Source: Aurelia coerulea
Taxonomy: Eukaryota; Cnidaria; Scyphozoa; Semaeostomeae; Ulmaridae
DNA length: 64,000 bases
Assembly: GCA_039566865.1 (NCBI GenBank)
Contig: CM076961.1
Coordinates: forward strand, 13,477,501-13,541,500
Reading direction: 5' to 3'
Shown here: one piece after another, positions 12,601-22,654 of the stretch
Layout of the letters: each line of letters starts with the position of its first letter
How positions within the stretch are numbered: the stretch's first letter is position 1
Program-made: the position numbers and the translations under genes
Notes under the pieces: generated by a model
Databases searched by the model: none
What the model was told of the DNA's origin: nothing
The model's input: the letters and a program-made list of their open reading frames with translations, nothing else

Positions 12601-15600
12601 ACTTATATAAACCTAACTTCTTTTGTGCTGGTTTCTACTGTACCGGGTGTCCCAAAAAAAACGCAACAGATTTGAAAAATTCTACTGCAAATGGTTTCAT
12701 ACTCATTATGCAACAATCATTTTTCTTCAAATCTGCAATAATCAGATTAAATTTTGATATACCGGGTGCGCCAAAATAAACTATGCACTTTTGGCAGGCC
12801 ACGATAAATCGTACACTGGACCGATTTTGAAGATTTATGACTTAATCTTTAGCAGAAAGCCTGAAAAAGATTCTAGGATTTTTTGCAAATTTTTCTGTTT
12901 TCATGTTTAATAGCTACAAGCGAGTTTCTTAAAATTTTCGTTTTCGAAAACACTGAAAACGATCAAAAAACCATGATCAAATTTTCTAAAGAATCGACAT
13001 GAATGGACAAAGAGAAAACTTTTTCGTGGTGATTTGGGATTTAGAAATCAATTAATTGTAAGCTGCTGTACGAGAGTTCGTACTATCTTGGGAGAAATGT
13101 AATTTTATTTTCAAGGATATAAAGAAGTGTCTTTTATTTTGTAATTTCATTGAATTTATGTTTTAGTGCAGGTCGTGTTCGTGTGTCAGGGGGGGTTAAA
13201 AAGACAAGTGAGGAAGCGTCATGAGGCCATTAAGCATGGAGTCTTGTTGCATTTTGATTTTGTAACGGCCTTTGGGGCGGCACTTTATTGTAACTACTAC
13301 AGAATTTCGCAACAGGCCAATCGTTGAAATAACGCTCGTGCAGAAATTTACAATAATCAATTTCCAAGTCCCCAAATCACGCTGAAAACGTTTCCTCTTT
13401 GTCCATTCATGTAGAGTCTTTAGAAAATGTGATCAACGTTTTTTGATCGTTTTCAGTGTTTTCGAAAACGAAAATTTTAAGAAACTCGCTTGTAGCTCTA
13501 AAAACTGAAGACGGAAAAATTTGCAAAAAATCCTAGAATCCAATTCAGGCTTTCTGCTAAAGATTAAGTTATAAATCTTCAAAATCGGTTCAGTGTACGA
13601 TTTATGGTGGCCTGCCAAAAGTGCATAGTTTATTTTGGCGCACCCGGTATTTTTCAGTATTTTTGATGACTTGGTTGCAGAGTTAAAAATCAGCAAACTT
13701 CCAAATTGCCCCCAGGTCAAAACCGGAGCTGCTGCATTAACAATGATGAATCATAATGTCAAATTGTAAAACATGACAATCCCTGCAATTGCAAAGAAAA
13801 GAATTGCTGACAAAGACGCAAACACACGATTTAATTGAACATTGAACAGATCCTTCAATAAAGATTTCTTTCAAAACACTGCCGTGCTTCCTCAATGTCC
13901 ATGGTGGTTGCTTGCATTTTCTAAATGACTAGGCCATTATTAGATTTATACTTTCAATTATAAATGAACACTGATCGCTCCCTCAAGAATGGACAACTCA
14001 TGACTCTGTAAGAGATCTCTTTGTTGCAGTTTCTTAATGAAGTTGTGTGCTTGTTAATGTAATAATGTAAAATTTCAGATCCGTCAGAATATGTTGCATT
14101 TTTTTTTTGGGACACCCGGTATATGGTCTTCCAGTCATTTTGGAGAAATTAATTTTACAGTTACATTGACTGCATCTGGCCAACAGGAATCTTCGGACTC
14201 GGGAAACAAGAATGTTGAGCTTGGGGCTCTTTTATTTGAAATTTCCATTAAAAACACTTCAATATAAGTTTTAATATCAACTTAAAATTAGCTTGTTCTA
14301 GCAGCCTAACTTCTATCACTTTGAAACAGATTAATGTAAACAACCTTGTTATTGTCAAACCTCCTACCGGATAGGTAAAAAGAACTGAAATGTTTACTCA
14401 TTAGATTCTTTTATACGCGGATTTTAGAGCTGTTTCTAAGGATTCTGGATTGAACAATTCATAGAATTGCTCATAACTAGGGAACTATACGACCGATTTA
14501 ATCCAACGATTTTTTTCATCTAAGTTGAGATCTTGCTCACACAATGATGATCAGTTTTATTGAACAATAGGTATCCAGCTAAAGGCTTTGAAATGTTTTA
14601 ACATTTTTGACTCACCGGCTACCTGACACTTCCTTGAAACAACAATGCTGTGTGTATTTTGTGTTAGCTGAAAGAAGGTTTATTTGATTCAAAGAAGTGT
14701 TATGAAAAGAGGAAGTTTTATTTCAGTATCTTGTTATTTCAGATGGCAACGACTCTGTATTAGATCTGAGGTAGAAGAAATTTATCCGATGGCTGTTAAG
14801 TTTATAACCCAACAAGGCAGGATGAAATACATTCGACCCCTGTACAGGTATTCGTCATTTTTTATGAACTTTAGGGAATACTACTTCCTATCAAAGGACG
14901 AAATCTTATTTCTTTTTCATTCTGTGCCTTCTTAGAGTTCTGAGCGGCTATCTTTAACAGTTGTTGGCCGTAAAATTCTGGGTGTCCCATAAAAATCGTT
15001 TTTTGTTTGAAAAAATCATTTTGCGTTTGATTCCGAAAATCTTCAAGATATTCCATAAAGATCCAGTTTTTAGGCCATGATATATTGTGCACTGGGCAAA
15101 GATTGAAGAATGAGGATTTGATTAGTCAAAATTCCAAAGTGAACTAAAGTCTGCCTCAAATAAGCTGTTACTAAGATTTGCGATAACGCGAAATTACTCA
15201 TGGAAAGCATTTCAACTATTGTTATTCACGGGCATTTTCACGTGTCATTTAATTTCAGACAGACACCAGATTGTTTTTCCCATTTTTCAGCCGCCAACGT
15301 GTGCGCTATATGTGCTCTTTTTGTATTTAGTCTTGAATCGAGGAAAATTAACAGCCATGTCTTGAATACACTTGAGCACATGTTAACTCGTGGGGAGGAT
15401 ATAGTGTCATCTCTGAGAGCATCAACCAAATGCTCCCGGGTGATGTCATCCTCCCAATAGGATAACACATATTAAAACAAGTTGAAATAGTTGCAGTAAG
15501 GCGAAAATAGAAAATTTATCCGTGAGTTTAGGTCTGTTTGACGTTTTCTTGAAGGGGCTTTCTTGAGAATATCCCTCATAATTTCAGAACGGAGTGGCCA

Positions 15601-16298
15601 AATTCAGTCATGTAAATTTGAAAATTTATTTGAACATGTTCACCGACAAATGTTTATTCACCAATATTGTTCTCTTGATGTTCAGTGAGCAGTGGCCTTT
15701 CAAAAAGGGGTTGTTGTTATCGACTCGCCCAGTACCTTTTCAGACAGTGGATACATTTTTCCGTCTCAACGGGAAAACAGGACAATTTGAAAATGTTTCG
15801 AAACGACTTGGAATTTAGACACCATTAGCTACAATTATTTTAGACTTAATATGACATTCATGAATCGGAGTATTATTATGTTGTAATTGTGATTATTTTG
15901 TCACTCCCTTCTTCGAAGCAGTTCTAGTCCCTAAATTAGCGTCAAAAGGCTGTGAAAATTACTAGACTTTATAACTATTCTAGAAACGAGCCTGGATCGA
16001 CTAATGTTTTCATACATTACATGCGAGACGTTCGATTAAGTGTCATTGAAGCGTCTACCACAATTGTGCACCCTCGAACGTTCTTCAAAATATATGAAAT
16101 ATTATTCGATTCAGATTATTTTCCAGAATAGCTAACAAGTCTATTGACGACTACAGTCGAATAAAAGTATCTTTTTGTTTTAGTGAAATGCATAAGAGAG
16201 AAAAATCAAGAAGTCTCGCAATCAAGACGTTCCAGGAAAACGAATCTCGTTACCATAAGATTGCTGCCACCATGGTAGCTAAGGACTTAGGACTTTAG
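3620..16298 (+). CDS. Leukotriene A4 hydrolase, C-terminal five exons (3' part of gene)
   Basis: LTA4H is a bifunctional zinc enzyme of the M1 aminopeptidase family. It hydrolyses LTA4 to LTB4 in vertebrates and trims peptides in all animals; it is cytosolic. The exons are 3620-3674, 7143-7232, 11095-11177, 14743-14847 and 16184-16298. All junctions are AG/GT and the phases join without a break. The predicted tail follows the vertebrate protein: YDTTVTQAC, then the helix ending LSKLLLE, ENNEIKFRWQRLCIRSE, QQGRMKYIRPLYR, and a C-terminus ending AKDLGL. The Arg and Lys of GRMK align with human Arg563 and Lys565, the substrate carboxylate-recognition site, which favours LTA4H over aminopeptidase B. 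The HEXXH zinc site and N-terminal domain lie in exons outside the window. Introns 1-4 are 3468, 3862, 3565 and 1336 bp and are loaded with repeats. No polyadenylation site was identified with confidence. Confidence 0.93.
3706..3795 (+). repeat. Interstitial telomeric repeat, (TTAGGG)x15
   Basis: Fifteen uninterrupted hexamers with a single variant (TTAGGA) near 3770. The array is inside the first visible LTA4H intron and is therefore interstitial. Reading it as protein gives an artefactual Val-Arg or Asn-Pro repeat. Confidence 0.97.
3797..6885. repeat. 35-bp minisatellite, about 88 copies
   Basis: The unit contains ACAATGATGAATATCTAATA and a second ACAATGATTATACAAT half, so each 35-bp unit has an internal ACAATGAT sub-repeat. 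The main variants are TTATAC/TTACAC and occasional indels. Rare interruptions carry a shared GGAGTTT or GGAAGTTT patch (about 3825, 5405, 6815, 6880). It fills nearly all of the intron between LTA4H exons 3620-3674 and 7143-7232. Confidence 0.97.
6975..7038. mobile_element. Right-end fragment of a TA-flanked foldback MITE
   Basis: It ends GGCACACCCGG followed by TA and matches the right arms of the copies ending at 13647 and 32397 (TGTACGATTTATC motif). The left part is lost against the minisatellite. Confidence 0.6.
7143..7232 (+). CDS. LTA4H exon (ESFASDDL... segment)
   Basis: Exactly 30 codons in phase 0 between a pyrimidine-rich acceptor ending CAG (7140-7142) and donor GTGGGT. SSQLIEFLSKLL aligns with human SSHQLNEFLAQTL. 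Confidence 0.9.
7796..7990. mobile_element. Left-end fragment of a CCGGGTGAGTC-type foldback element
   Basis: It starts TA/CCGGGTGAGTCAAAAG. Interior sequence including CGGTCACTCCGTTC relates to the inverted-arm element at 46157-46745. No right terminus is present. Confidence 0.5.
8658..8714. repeat. Dispersed hairpin repeat, copy 1
   Basis: Consensus ACAACACTACAGGGACGAT followed by a short stem (CCATGGGG pairing with CCCCATGG). Three more copies occur at 33749, 53859 and 57453. Confidence 0.6.
8790..8914. mobile_element. Small foldback MITE
   Basis: Inverted ends ATTAGATTCTG...CATTAGATGTCGGG and CCCGGCATCTAATG...CAGAACTTA pair across about 60 bp of loop. No transposase. The superfamily was not assigned. 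Confidence 0.5.
10366..10950. mobile_element. Foldback repeat with ~145-bp inverted arms
   Basis: Sequence around 10366-10390 (GCATCTCTCTGCAAACTCC) and 10440-10510 (CACCCATTTGTGAGTGTATT) recurs inverted at 10796-10950. The loop is about 240 bp. It sits in the LTA4H intron before the exon at 11095. Open frames on both strands here are artefacts of the arms. Confidence 0.6.
11095..11177 (+). CDS. LTA4H exon (DEKYKLSSMENNEIKF segment)
   Basis: Acceptor CAACAG and donor GTATTT. The exon has 83 bases and ends in phase 2 (AG of an Arg codon). ENNEIKFR matches human INNSEIRFR. Confidence 0.92.
11178..12273. other. LTA4H intron, no other feature seen
   Basis: AT-rich sequence without a recognisable exon or repeat terminus. 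Confidence 0.5.
12274..12640. mobile_element. TA-flanked foldback MITE, CAGTAGAAACC family
   Basis: Ends CAATAGAAACCCGCATTAAA (left) and GGTTTCTACTG (right), flanked by TA at 12272-12273 and 12641-12642. It is homologous in reverse orientation to the element at 43253-44263. The right TA is shared with the next element. Confidence 0.75.
12643..14119. mobile_element. TA-flanked MITE with CCGGGTGTCCCAAAA termini, interrupted
   Basis: Terminal inverted repeats of about 27 bp (CCGGGTGTCCCAAAAAAAA then GCAACA) with TA on both sides. A second TA element occupies 12762-13647, so its own length is about 590 bp. TA target duplication suggests the Tc1/mariner superfamily. There is no transposase, so it is non-autonomous. 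Confidence 0.75.
12762..13647. mobile_element. Nested 886-bp TA-flanked foldback element (GCGCCAAAATAAACTATGCA family)
   Basis: Left CCGGGTGCGCCAAAATAAAC and right GTTTATTTTGGCGCACCCGG arms run inward for roughly 260 bp each and bracket a unique core of about 350 bp. TA at 12760-12761 and 13648-13649. A near-identical-length copy lies in the opposite orientation at 32848-33732. Confidence 0.85.
14743..14847 (+). CDS. LTA4H exon (WQRLCIRSE...GRMKYIRPLY segment)
   Basis: It completes the Arg codon of the previous exon and ends again in phase 2 at donor GTATTC. It contains the Arg/Lys pair equivalent to human Arg563/Lys565. Confidence 0.93.
14978..15130. mobile_element. Left-end fragment of a foldback MITE
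   Basis: Begins CTGGGTGTCCCATAAAAATC and contains a diverged GATATATTGTGCACTGGGC block equivalent to the arm of the 886-bp family. No right end. Confidence 0.45.
15540..15700. repeat. Fragment related to the inverted element at 46157-46745
   Basis: Shares TCATAATTTCAGAACGGAGT and the following AACATGTTCACC block with 46640-46710. It lies in the last LTA4H intron. Confidence 0.5.
15972..16133. mobile_element. Foldback MITE, copy 1
   Basis: Palindromic ends (AACTATTCTAGAAA against TTTTCCAGAATAGC) with inner GCCTGGATCGA against a diverged TCGATTCAGA. It ends 50 bp before the LTA4H terminal exon. A sister copy lies at 16818-16983. Confidence 0.6.
16184..16298 (+). CDS. LTA4H terminal exon
   Basis: Acceptor TTTTAG at 16178-16183. 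The frame runs through KTFQENESRYHKIAATMVAK and ends at TAG 16296-16298. Length and spacing equal the human C-terminus (YQEHKASMHPVTAMLVGKDLKVD region). Confidence 0.92.
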
Positions 16299-16817
16299 AC
16301 AACATCATTTTAATAGCTGATAGATGATTTTTATAACCCAATCACACTTGCAAGTTGAGCCAGGTTAAACTAAACCACGTTATCGAATTAGGCCTTTTCA
16401 TTGGTCAATCCAACGAATGAATTCATCTGATTGGTTGAAATTTGACCTGGTACAGATACAGCTGGTTTAACTGTGTCTGTGTGAATGAGGTATTAGATGC
16501 AGTTTCAAATTTATCACGCTCGTTACTTCACTTTCCTAATTACCGGGTGAATGAAGAAAACTTTTCGAGAATCACCACAATTTGATTTGTTACCCATCTT
16601 TAAGCTCTTTTCTGTGTGTGTGTCAAGGACCAAATATGTTTACTAGCTACTCACTATTTTGTTATTCCGAGAGAGAATCCATGAAGTTACAGCAAGAAAA
16701 ACCTTATTTTGAGCAATAGTATTTTACATTACATACTATTTTGACCTGGTTTTGTAGTTTTCGTTCCTTATCAGTCTTTTGCAATTGACTTGATTATTTG
16801 TCGTGCCAATAGACCCC
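16299..16817. other. LTA4H 3' flank
   Basis: A probable 3' UTR starts at 16299. A short foldback (AGGTTAAACTAAACCACG against GGTTTAACTGTG) covers about 16345-16495. A CCGGGTGAATGAAG left-end MITE fragment follows TA at 16541-16542. Confidence 0.4.
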
Positions 16818-16983
16818 TTAGCTATTCTACGAAAGAGTCTGGATCGAGCGCTATTTTTCATACATCTTTATACGTGAGTTTCGATAGAGCGGCTTAAGAG
16901 CTTCTATCACCATTGTGCACATTCGAAAATCCTACAAATCGTATAAAGATAACGTTAGATCCAGATTCTCTTGTAGACTAACT
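16818..16983. mobile_element. Foldback MITE, copy 2
   Basis: Same architecture and length as the copy at 15972-16133 (TTAGCTATTCTACGAAAGAG and TCTCTTGTAGACTAAC ends, GTCTGGATC against GATCCAGA). Confidence 0.6.
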
Positions 16984-17239
16984 CTTTTATAATCATCTGT
17001 AAGAAAGAAACTCAAAATGTACATCTACTGTGCCTCTCATGGCTGGAATTGACACTGAGTCATTGGAGTTCCCACCATGAAGGCACTTACAATTCAAAAT
17101 AGCTAAAAGTTTCTATTCACGAACTGTTTAATTCTTTACAAAACTGCAGCTTTTTGGAAATTTACGTTATACCTTTTAATTTCCAACCAACAACATTCTG
17201 CAAAATTAGAATTGATATAGCTTGAAATTGCAATGGTAG

Positions 17240-17785
17240 AACAATCTCGGGAATTACAATGGTTCTGCCGACAAGGGGTGTGACCCAAAAATTGTGTTAC
17301 TCAGATGGATTTTACATCAATCTATGCGCAATTAATTTCTACGATTTGTCTGCAAAATATCGGAACTCGACGAAGAATATTGCTTCAGGGAAAAAGGTAG
17401 TAGAGGGCCTTCAGTCCACAGCTATGGCCATAAGTTTAAGACCAGCCTTAGATTTTTAGTTTGAAGTTACAAATCACATAGTTATTCGAATTAATGTCCA
17501 AGAATTATTTTATTATTTGAATAATCGAACATCACAGGCTCTTACCTCATAAGTACAGAATTTTCATGGTCTTAAACTTATGGCCATACCTGTGGACTGA
17601 ACGCCCTCCACTACCTTTTTCCCTGAAGCAATATTCTTCGTGGAGTTTCGATGTTTTGCAAACAAATCATAGAAATGAAATGTGCATAGATTGATGTAAA
17701 ATCCAGCCGAGTAACACAAGTCTTGGGTCAGACGCCTTATTGGCAGAACCACTGTAATTTCTGATAATTTTCTGACAATGTGCAC
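17240..17785. repeat. Inverted repeat, two ~205-bp arms around a ~115-bp loop
   Basis: Bases about 17245-17447 and 17570-17775 are inverted copies. Both arms are open in the equivalent frame and encode closely similar peptides (CYS(D/A)GFYINLC, NSTKNIASGKKVVEG). The similarity follows from the duplication; there is no independent sign of expression. Confidence 0.75.
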
Positions 17786-17815
17786 TTTCCTGCAGATTGA
17801 AGATACTTACTTCAT

Positions 17816-17880
17816 AACTTTTGGGTATGTTAGGTCAGAAAAATTGATTTTTTGGGTCTGTAAGTACCTCCCCTGGGCCC
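17816..17880. mobile_element. Right-end fragment of the MITE seen at 39141-39575
   Basis: Shares CATAACTTTTGGGTATGT, GGTCAGA and the TAAGTACC..CCCTGGG terminus. A C-run of about 15 follows. Confidence 0.55.
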
Positions 17881-18184
17881 ACCCCCCCCCCCCCCTGGAG
17901 GGCACAGGTAGTAGACGTGAAGATTGTTATGAGTACTGAGAATCTGATAATTTTAAGAAACTTTCAGTACTGGCACAAATCCTAAGTTTCTTATCAAGAA
18001 ATACGTGTGACTTAAGTTGCATTCAATTACAAAAAATAGGTCCAATATGTCATATAATTTTACACCAAACTTTTTAAAGGTTTTGAACCTATGCTCTCCA
18101 AAACGAGAATATGAAAAATTGCACAAGGACATCCGTTTTTGACGTTTCACAATAAAGTCAAAAGGCAATCACATCCAAAGAATA

Positions 18185-19510
18185 GTTTTCACGATTTTTA
18201 TGATTTTTTATAAGCATGTGATTTTTATGTGACTTTTATGATTTTCTGTGATTTTTTTATGATCTTTTCGTGGTTTCGAGATCTTTCTCTGATTTGTTGA
18301 TGATTTTTTCGTGGTTTCGAGATCTTTCTCTGATTTGTTGATGATCTTTTCGTGGTTTCGAGATCTTTTTATGATTTTTTGATGATCTTTTCGTGGTTTC
18401 GAGATCTTTTTATGATTTCTTGATGATCTTTTCGTGGTTTCGAGATCTTTTTATGATTTTTTCATGATTTGTTCGTGGTTTCGAGATTTTTCTATAATCC
18501 CACCAACTGTCCAATTTGTGGGATTTTTTCATGACTTTTTCGTGGTTTCGAGATTTTTCTACGATTTTTGATTATTTTTTCGTGGTATCGAGATTTTTCT
18601 GTAATTTTTATGATTTTTTCGAGGCTTTTGCGTGATTTTTCATGATGTTTTCGTGGTTCCCAAAATATTCTGTGATCCTTCGTGATATTTTCGTGGTTTT
18701 GAGATTTTCCTGTGATTTTTCGTGATCTTTTCTTGGTTTCGAGATTTTTCTGTGATTTTTCATGATCTTCTCGTGGTTTCCAAAATATTCTGTGATCCTT
18801 CGTGATCTTTTCGTGGTTTCGAGAGTTTTCTGTGATTTTTCTGTGATTTTTCGTGATCTTTTCGTGGTTTGGAGATTTTCCTGTGATTTTTAATGATTTG
18901 TTCGTGGTTTCGAAATTTTTCTGTGATTTTTCGTGATCTTTTCGTGGTTTCTAGATTTTGCTGTGATTTTTCGTGATCTTTTCGTGGTTTCGAGGTTTTT
19001 CTGTGATTTTTCATGATTTGATCGTGGTTTCCAAAATATTCTGTGATCCTTCGTGATCTTTGCGTGGTTTCGAGATTCTTCTGTGATTGTTCGTGATATT
19101 TTCGTGGTTTCGAGATTTTTCTGTGATTTTTCATGATCTTTTCTTGGTTTCGATATTTTTCTGTGATTTTTCATGATTTGTTCGTGGTTTCCAAAATATT
19201 CTGTGATCCTTCGTGATCTTTCGTGGTTTCGAGATTTTTCTATGAGTTTTCGTGATCTTTTCTTGGTTTCGAGATTTTTCTGTGATTTTTCATGATCTGT
19301 TCGTGGTTTCCAAAATATTCTGTGATCTTTCGTGATCTTTTCGTGGTTTCTAGATTTTCCTGTGATTTTTCATGATCCTTCCGCGGTTGCGAGATTTTCT
19401 GTGATTTTTCATTATTTGTTCGTGGTTTGGAGATTTTTCTGTGATTTTTCATGATCTTTCTTCTGATTTTTCATGATTTTTTCGTGGCTTCGAGATTTTT
19501 CTGTGATTTC
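18185..19510. repeat. ~40-bp tandem repeat array, about 33 copies
   Basis: Consensus TTTTCGTGGTTTCGAGATTT followed by TTCTGTGATTTTTCATGATC. Some units carry a CCAAAATATTCTGTGATCCT variant that recurs every few units, a hint of higher-order structure. The minus-strand frames rich in Lys, His, Arg and Ser-Lys-Pro come from the array itself and are not taken as a gene. Confidence 0.95.
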
Positions 19511-19739
19511 GTTATAATGGGTATTGGCTGATGGTATCACGAGAAAAGCGGCATTCCCTGCTAAATTTCGGGTATGGGGTGTGCCACCAGGTATTTCAAA
19601 ATGGCACTAATGACTAGACCAATTCTCCATAAAGTGATCCCTTTCGCTAGACTAATTCCTTGATTAAAAAAGGTCCCAAAATTGATACAAATTACCAAAA
19701 TCTATACTCGTTCCTATATGAGAATTGTTGTAAAAGTAT

Positions 19740-20740
19740 AGAGGTCCGAAAAGTAACCATAGGTTCAAAATCTTTAATCAAATTTGTGCGAAAATTTTGG
19801 TGTAAAATTTTTATGATTTATTTCTGTGAATTGAATGACTTGAAAGAAATTTTAGCTACTTGATTCTACCTTATTTGGCTATGATTCTACCATTGGAATT
19901 TCGAAAATTTTGAATATTTTGCGAAATTACAGCGAATTTCATATTTCAACTCGCTTGAGCATAGGTTCCAAATCTTTAACTCGGCGTAAAAAGGTTGGTG
20001 TAAAATTCAATGACTTATTTCTTCTGATTTAATGGCTTGAAAGAAACTTTAGATACTTACCTATAATTCTACCGTTGGACTTTCCAGAAATTTTGAATAT
20101 TACAGCGTATCTTACATTTCAACTCATTTGAGGATATGACGTCATCAAATTTCTGAATCATAAACCAGATAAGTGACAGACTTTTGCTTGAAACCATATT
20201 GTAGGCATTCGTAAACTATGGTTTTCTTCGAAATTATTTCATGTTCGTCAAACATTTAGAAATACGATGGTTTTAAGTTTTTGAAAATTTTTCTTGCGTT
20301 CTTGAAAAAGAAGAAAAACACTCTAATTCTGAAAATATTTATGATTTCAGAAAGTCCAACGGTAGAATTGTAGAGAAATAGCTAAAGTTTCTTTGAAGTC
20401 ATTCAGCTCAAAGAAATAGGTCACTGAATTTTACACCAGCCTTTTTAAAGATTTTAAACCTATGCTACTCGCCTGGGGATATGACATTATCAAATTTCTT
20501 AATCGTAAAACTTTGCATTTATTCTGTGATTCCTCAAGACATGTAGAAATTGCGAATTTTCAAGTTTTTTTTTAGTTTTTCCTTGAGTCCTTGAAAAAGA
20601 ATAAAAACACTAATTTTGAAAGTATCCAAGATTTCAGAAAACTTCAACTGTAGAATTAAAGTGAAATAGCTTGTGTTTCTTTCAAGCTATTGAATTCAAA
20701 GAAACAGGTTGTAGAATTTACACCAACCTCGCTCGCAAAG
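19740..20740. repeat. Mixed inverted and direct repeat block
   Basis: A unit with GACTTGAAAGAAA(C/T)TTTAG, TAATTCTACC(G/A)TTGG and CATAGGTTC occurs twice forward (19743-19920, 19960-20130) and twice inverted (20335-20470, 20625-20735). The inverted halves form a direct repeat with a period near 345 bp. A related diverged fragment is at 18010-18100. Confidence 0.7.
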
Positions 20741-21706
20741 TATACCCTGAAGGGTGACACATCCCCAGGTACCTGTTTACTTTAGAAGAACCCTCCCCCC
20801 CCCTTGCCGTTGGTATGTGTCAAATGGCTTCATTTCTATGTCTTTTGAGCAGCACTTTTGGGGACATTATTTATAAATTTATTTTTGTTCTTCATAAGCA
20901 ATTTTCTCAAACAGAAATCGACACCAAATCATTACAAAATATAGGCTCATAACTCATATCTAAATTGGGCTTTTTCCAAAAGATTGCTGTTAGATTTCTT
21001 TGTTACCAAACAGGCGGTTTTCCTCTAAAGCAATTCAAATTGACCACCTTTTTTGGGATACTTTTATAGGACACCCGGTGCGGTATCTAATTATACTCCT
21101 TGATAATTCAACCGCTGGTACCCGCAGTAATTGGGCTAGATAGTATCTATGATACAGTAAAATTCCAAAGATAAGTCTTATTGCCACGTGTCCCAAAGCA
21201 GTCTGAACGTTTGATAAGGGAAAGCCAAAAAAATAACAATAAGATAAACTTTCTTTAATGTCGACAGAATTTTTAAGACTTAGTTTTTCATATACGCATT
21301 TTCTGTAAGACATTCAACTCTCAGATAATAGCAAAACTTTGGTATTGGAACAAAGACAAAATCATTTACGAGACCAAGGACATCGAAAGCATATTTTCAC
21401 TCTATGTTCACTGGTTTCTTGTATTGCATTACTCAGGAGGTATTGGAGTAATTTCTAGTCAATGGCACAGCATAGGTTGATAGATTTGTTGTGAAATAAT
21501 CACCAAGACACAAAATGTAAGCTTCTAGAACATCATGAGGCTTCTGAGCCACATTTCAGCATTCCTGAACACTCGAATAATGAAAATTTTAAGAGACTTC
21601 TAGAGGCAAAAATCTTTATTTCATTTGGAAAATACGTGTACATCGTTAATAAAGATTGTACTTCTGCCGAAAGAAGGAGCTTGTTTTCACGTTGCAATTG
21701 TTCTAA

Positions 21707-21737
21707 TTTGCGCCAAAGGCTTTGATCTTTGGCGGGC
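21707..21737 (+). promoter_or_regulatory. Two E2F-like sites upstream of a candidate first exon
   Basis: TTTGCGCCAAAG at 21707-21718 and TTTGGCGGGC at 21728-21737 lie 76-106 bp upstream of the ATG at 21813. Motif recognition only. Confidence 0.3.
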
Positions 21738-21812
21738 GTCTATTGGGTTTAGCCAACTAGTGGCTTAGGTGCTAACGGCGTGTCGGTTTTGTTTTGTTCG
21801 TCTGTTGTAAAA

Positions 21813-21918
21813 ATGACCTGTTTTATTGTTAATTTGTTCTTCGCACGAACCAAACTGATGAGAGTGCGACGAAACCAATTTTTGGTGATTTCCACGTTTA
21901 TCTTTTCAGCAGTTACTG
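21813..21918 (+). CDS. Candidate first coding exon with signal-peptide-like N-terminus
   Basis: ATG (context AAAAATGA) opens 35 codons ending in a split Gly-type codon at a strong donor (G/GTGAGT at 21919). A second in-frame Met starts MRVRRNQFLVISTFIFSAVT: positive residues, then a hydrophobic stretch, then small residues, as in a secretory signal. Using the first Met gives a longer N-terminus. Downstream exons were not recognised, so the product is unknown. Support comes from the start, hydrophobic pattern, donor and upstream E2F-like motifs together; a chance open frame cannot be excluded. Confidence 0.35.
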
Positions 21919-22485
21919 GTGAGTTATTAACTTATTTCTTTCCTTTCAGGTTTTAAGGTCAATTCAGTTTTGTCTACAGGATTTAACAGTTTTTCTCTTG
22001 TTACGGGCTTATTTTGGTTGTTGTTTCTATTACAGGAGTTAATAGTCTTCTTTCTACTGATTTCGGTGCTTTTATTTCGTTTATGGGTTTAATATGATGA
22101 GTCCGTTATTTAAGGCTATTTTTAAAGATTGTACTGTATGCTATGCTGTGGACCAGAGCAGAGCGGACCAGAGCAGAGCATAGAAATCAAGCGAAAAAGA
22201 AGATGAGAGTGAAACGGGAAGGATGATAGCTCCATCCTGCTCCAAGAGTATCAAAAGTGATAATCATTTTGCGATGCAGGCGTTTTCTCGATCGTTCTCG
22301 ATTGCAGCAGAAGAGTAGGAATGACCATTAGTTAATGCTGTGTTCTGTTCAATGGAAAAACTTTCTAGCTCATGATCGAACAGACTAGGATTTGAATACT
22401 TTTATTTGCGTATTTTCAATTCACTCTCACTCAGCAAATATAATGGGCAGAAATAAGTACCAGCGTTTGCTGAAAAGAATTACCG

Positions 22486-22654
22486 GATGAGCTTTACAAA
22501 AGTTTCCACTTTTAAAAATTCTTAGCACCAAGAGTACTTTAGCACCCAGGATAATTTGATGGTGGATTTGAAAGAGTCAAAATATGTTTGAAAGCCGAAA
22601 GACAATGTATTTTTGTGATTTCTCTCGCGGTTTTATGAGCATTATTGAATAATA
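22486..22654. mobile_element. Left part of a host MITE (CCGGATGAGC type) carrying the next element
   Basis: Starts TA then CCGGATGAGCTTTACAAAAG. It is homologous to 45050-45192, and in both places an element of the TGTATAC family follows at the same site. Confidence 0.5.

Noticed and set aside
18760..19452. Long minus-strand frames rich in Lys/His/Ser-Lys-Pro
   Set aside because: Produced by the 40-bp tandem array, with frame slips between units and no start or domain evidence.
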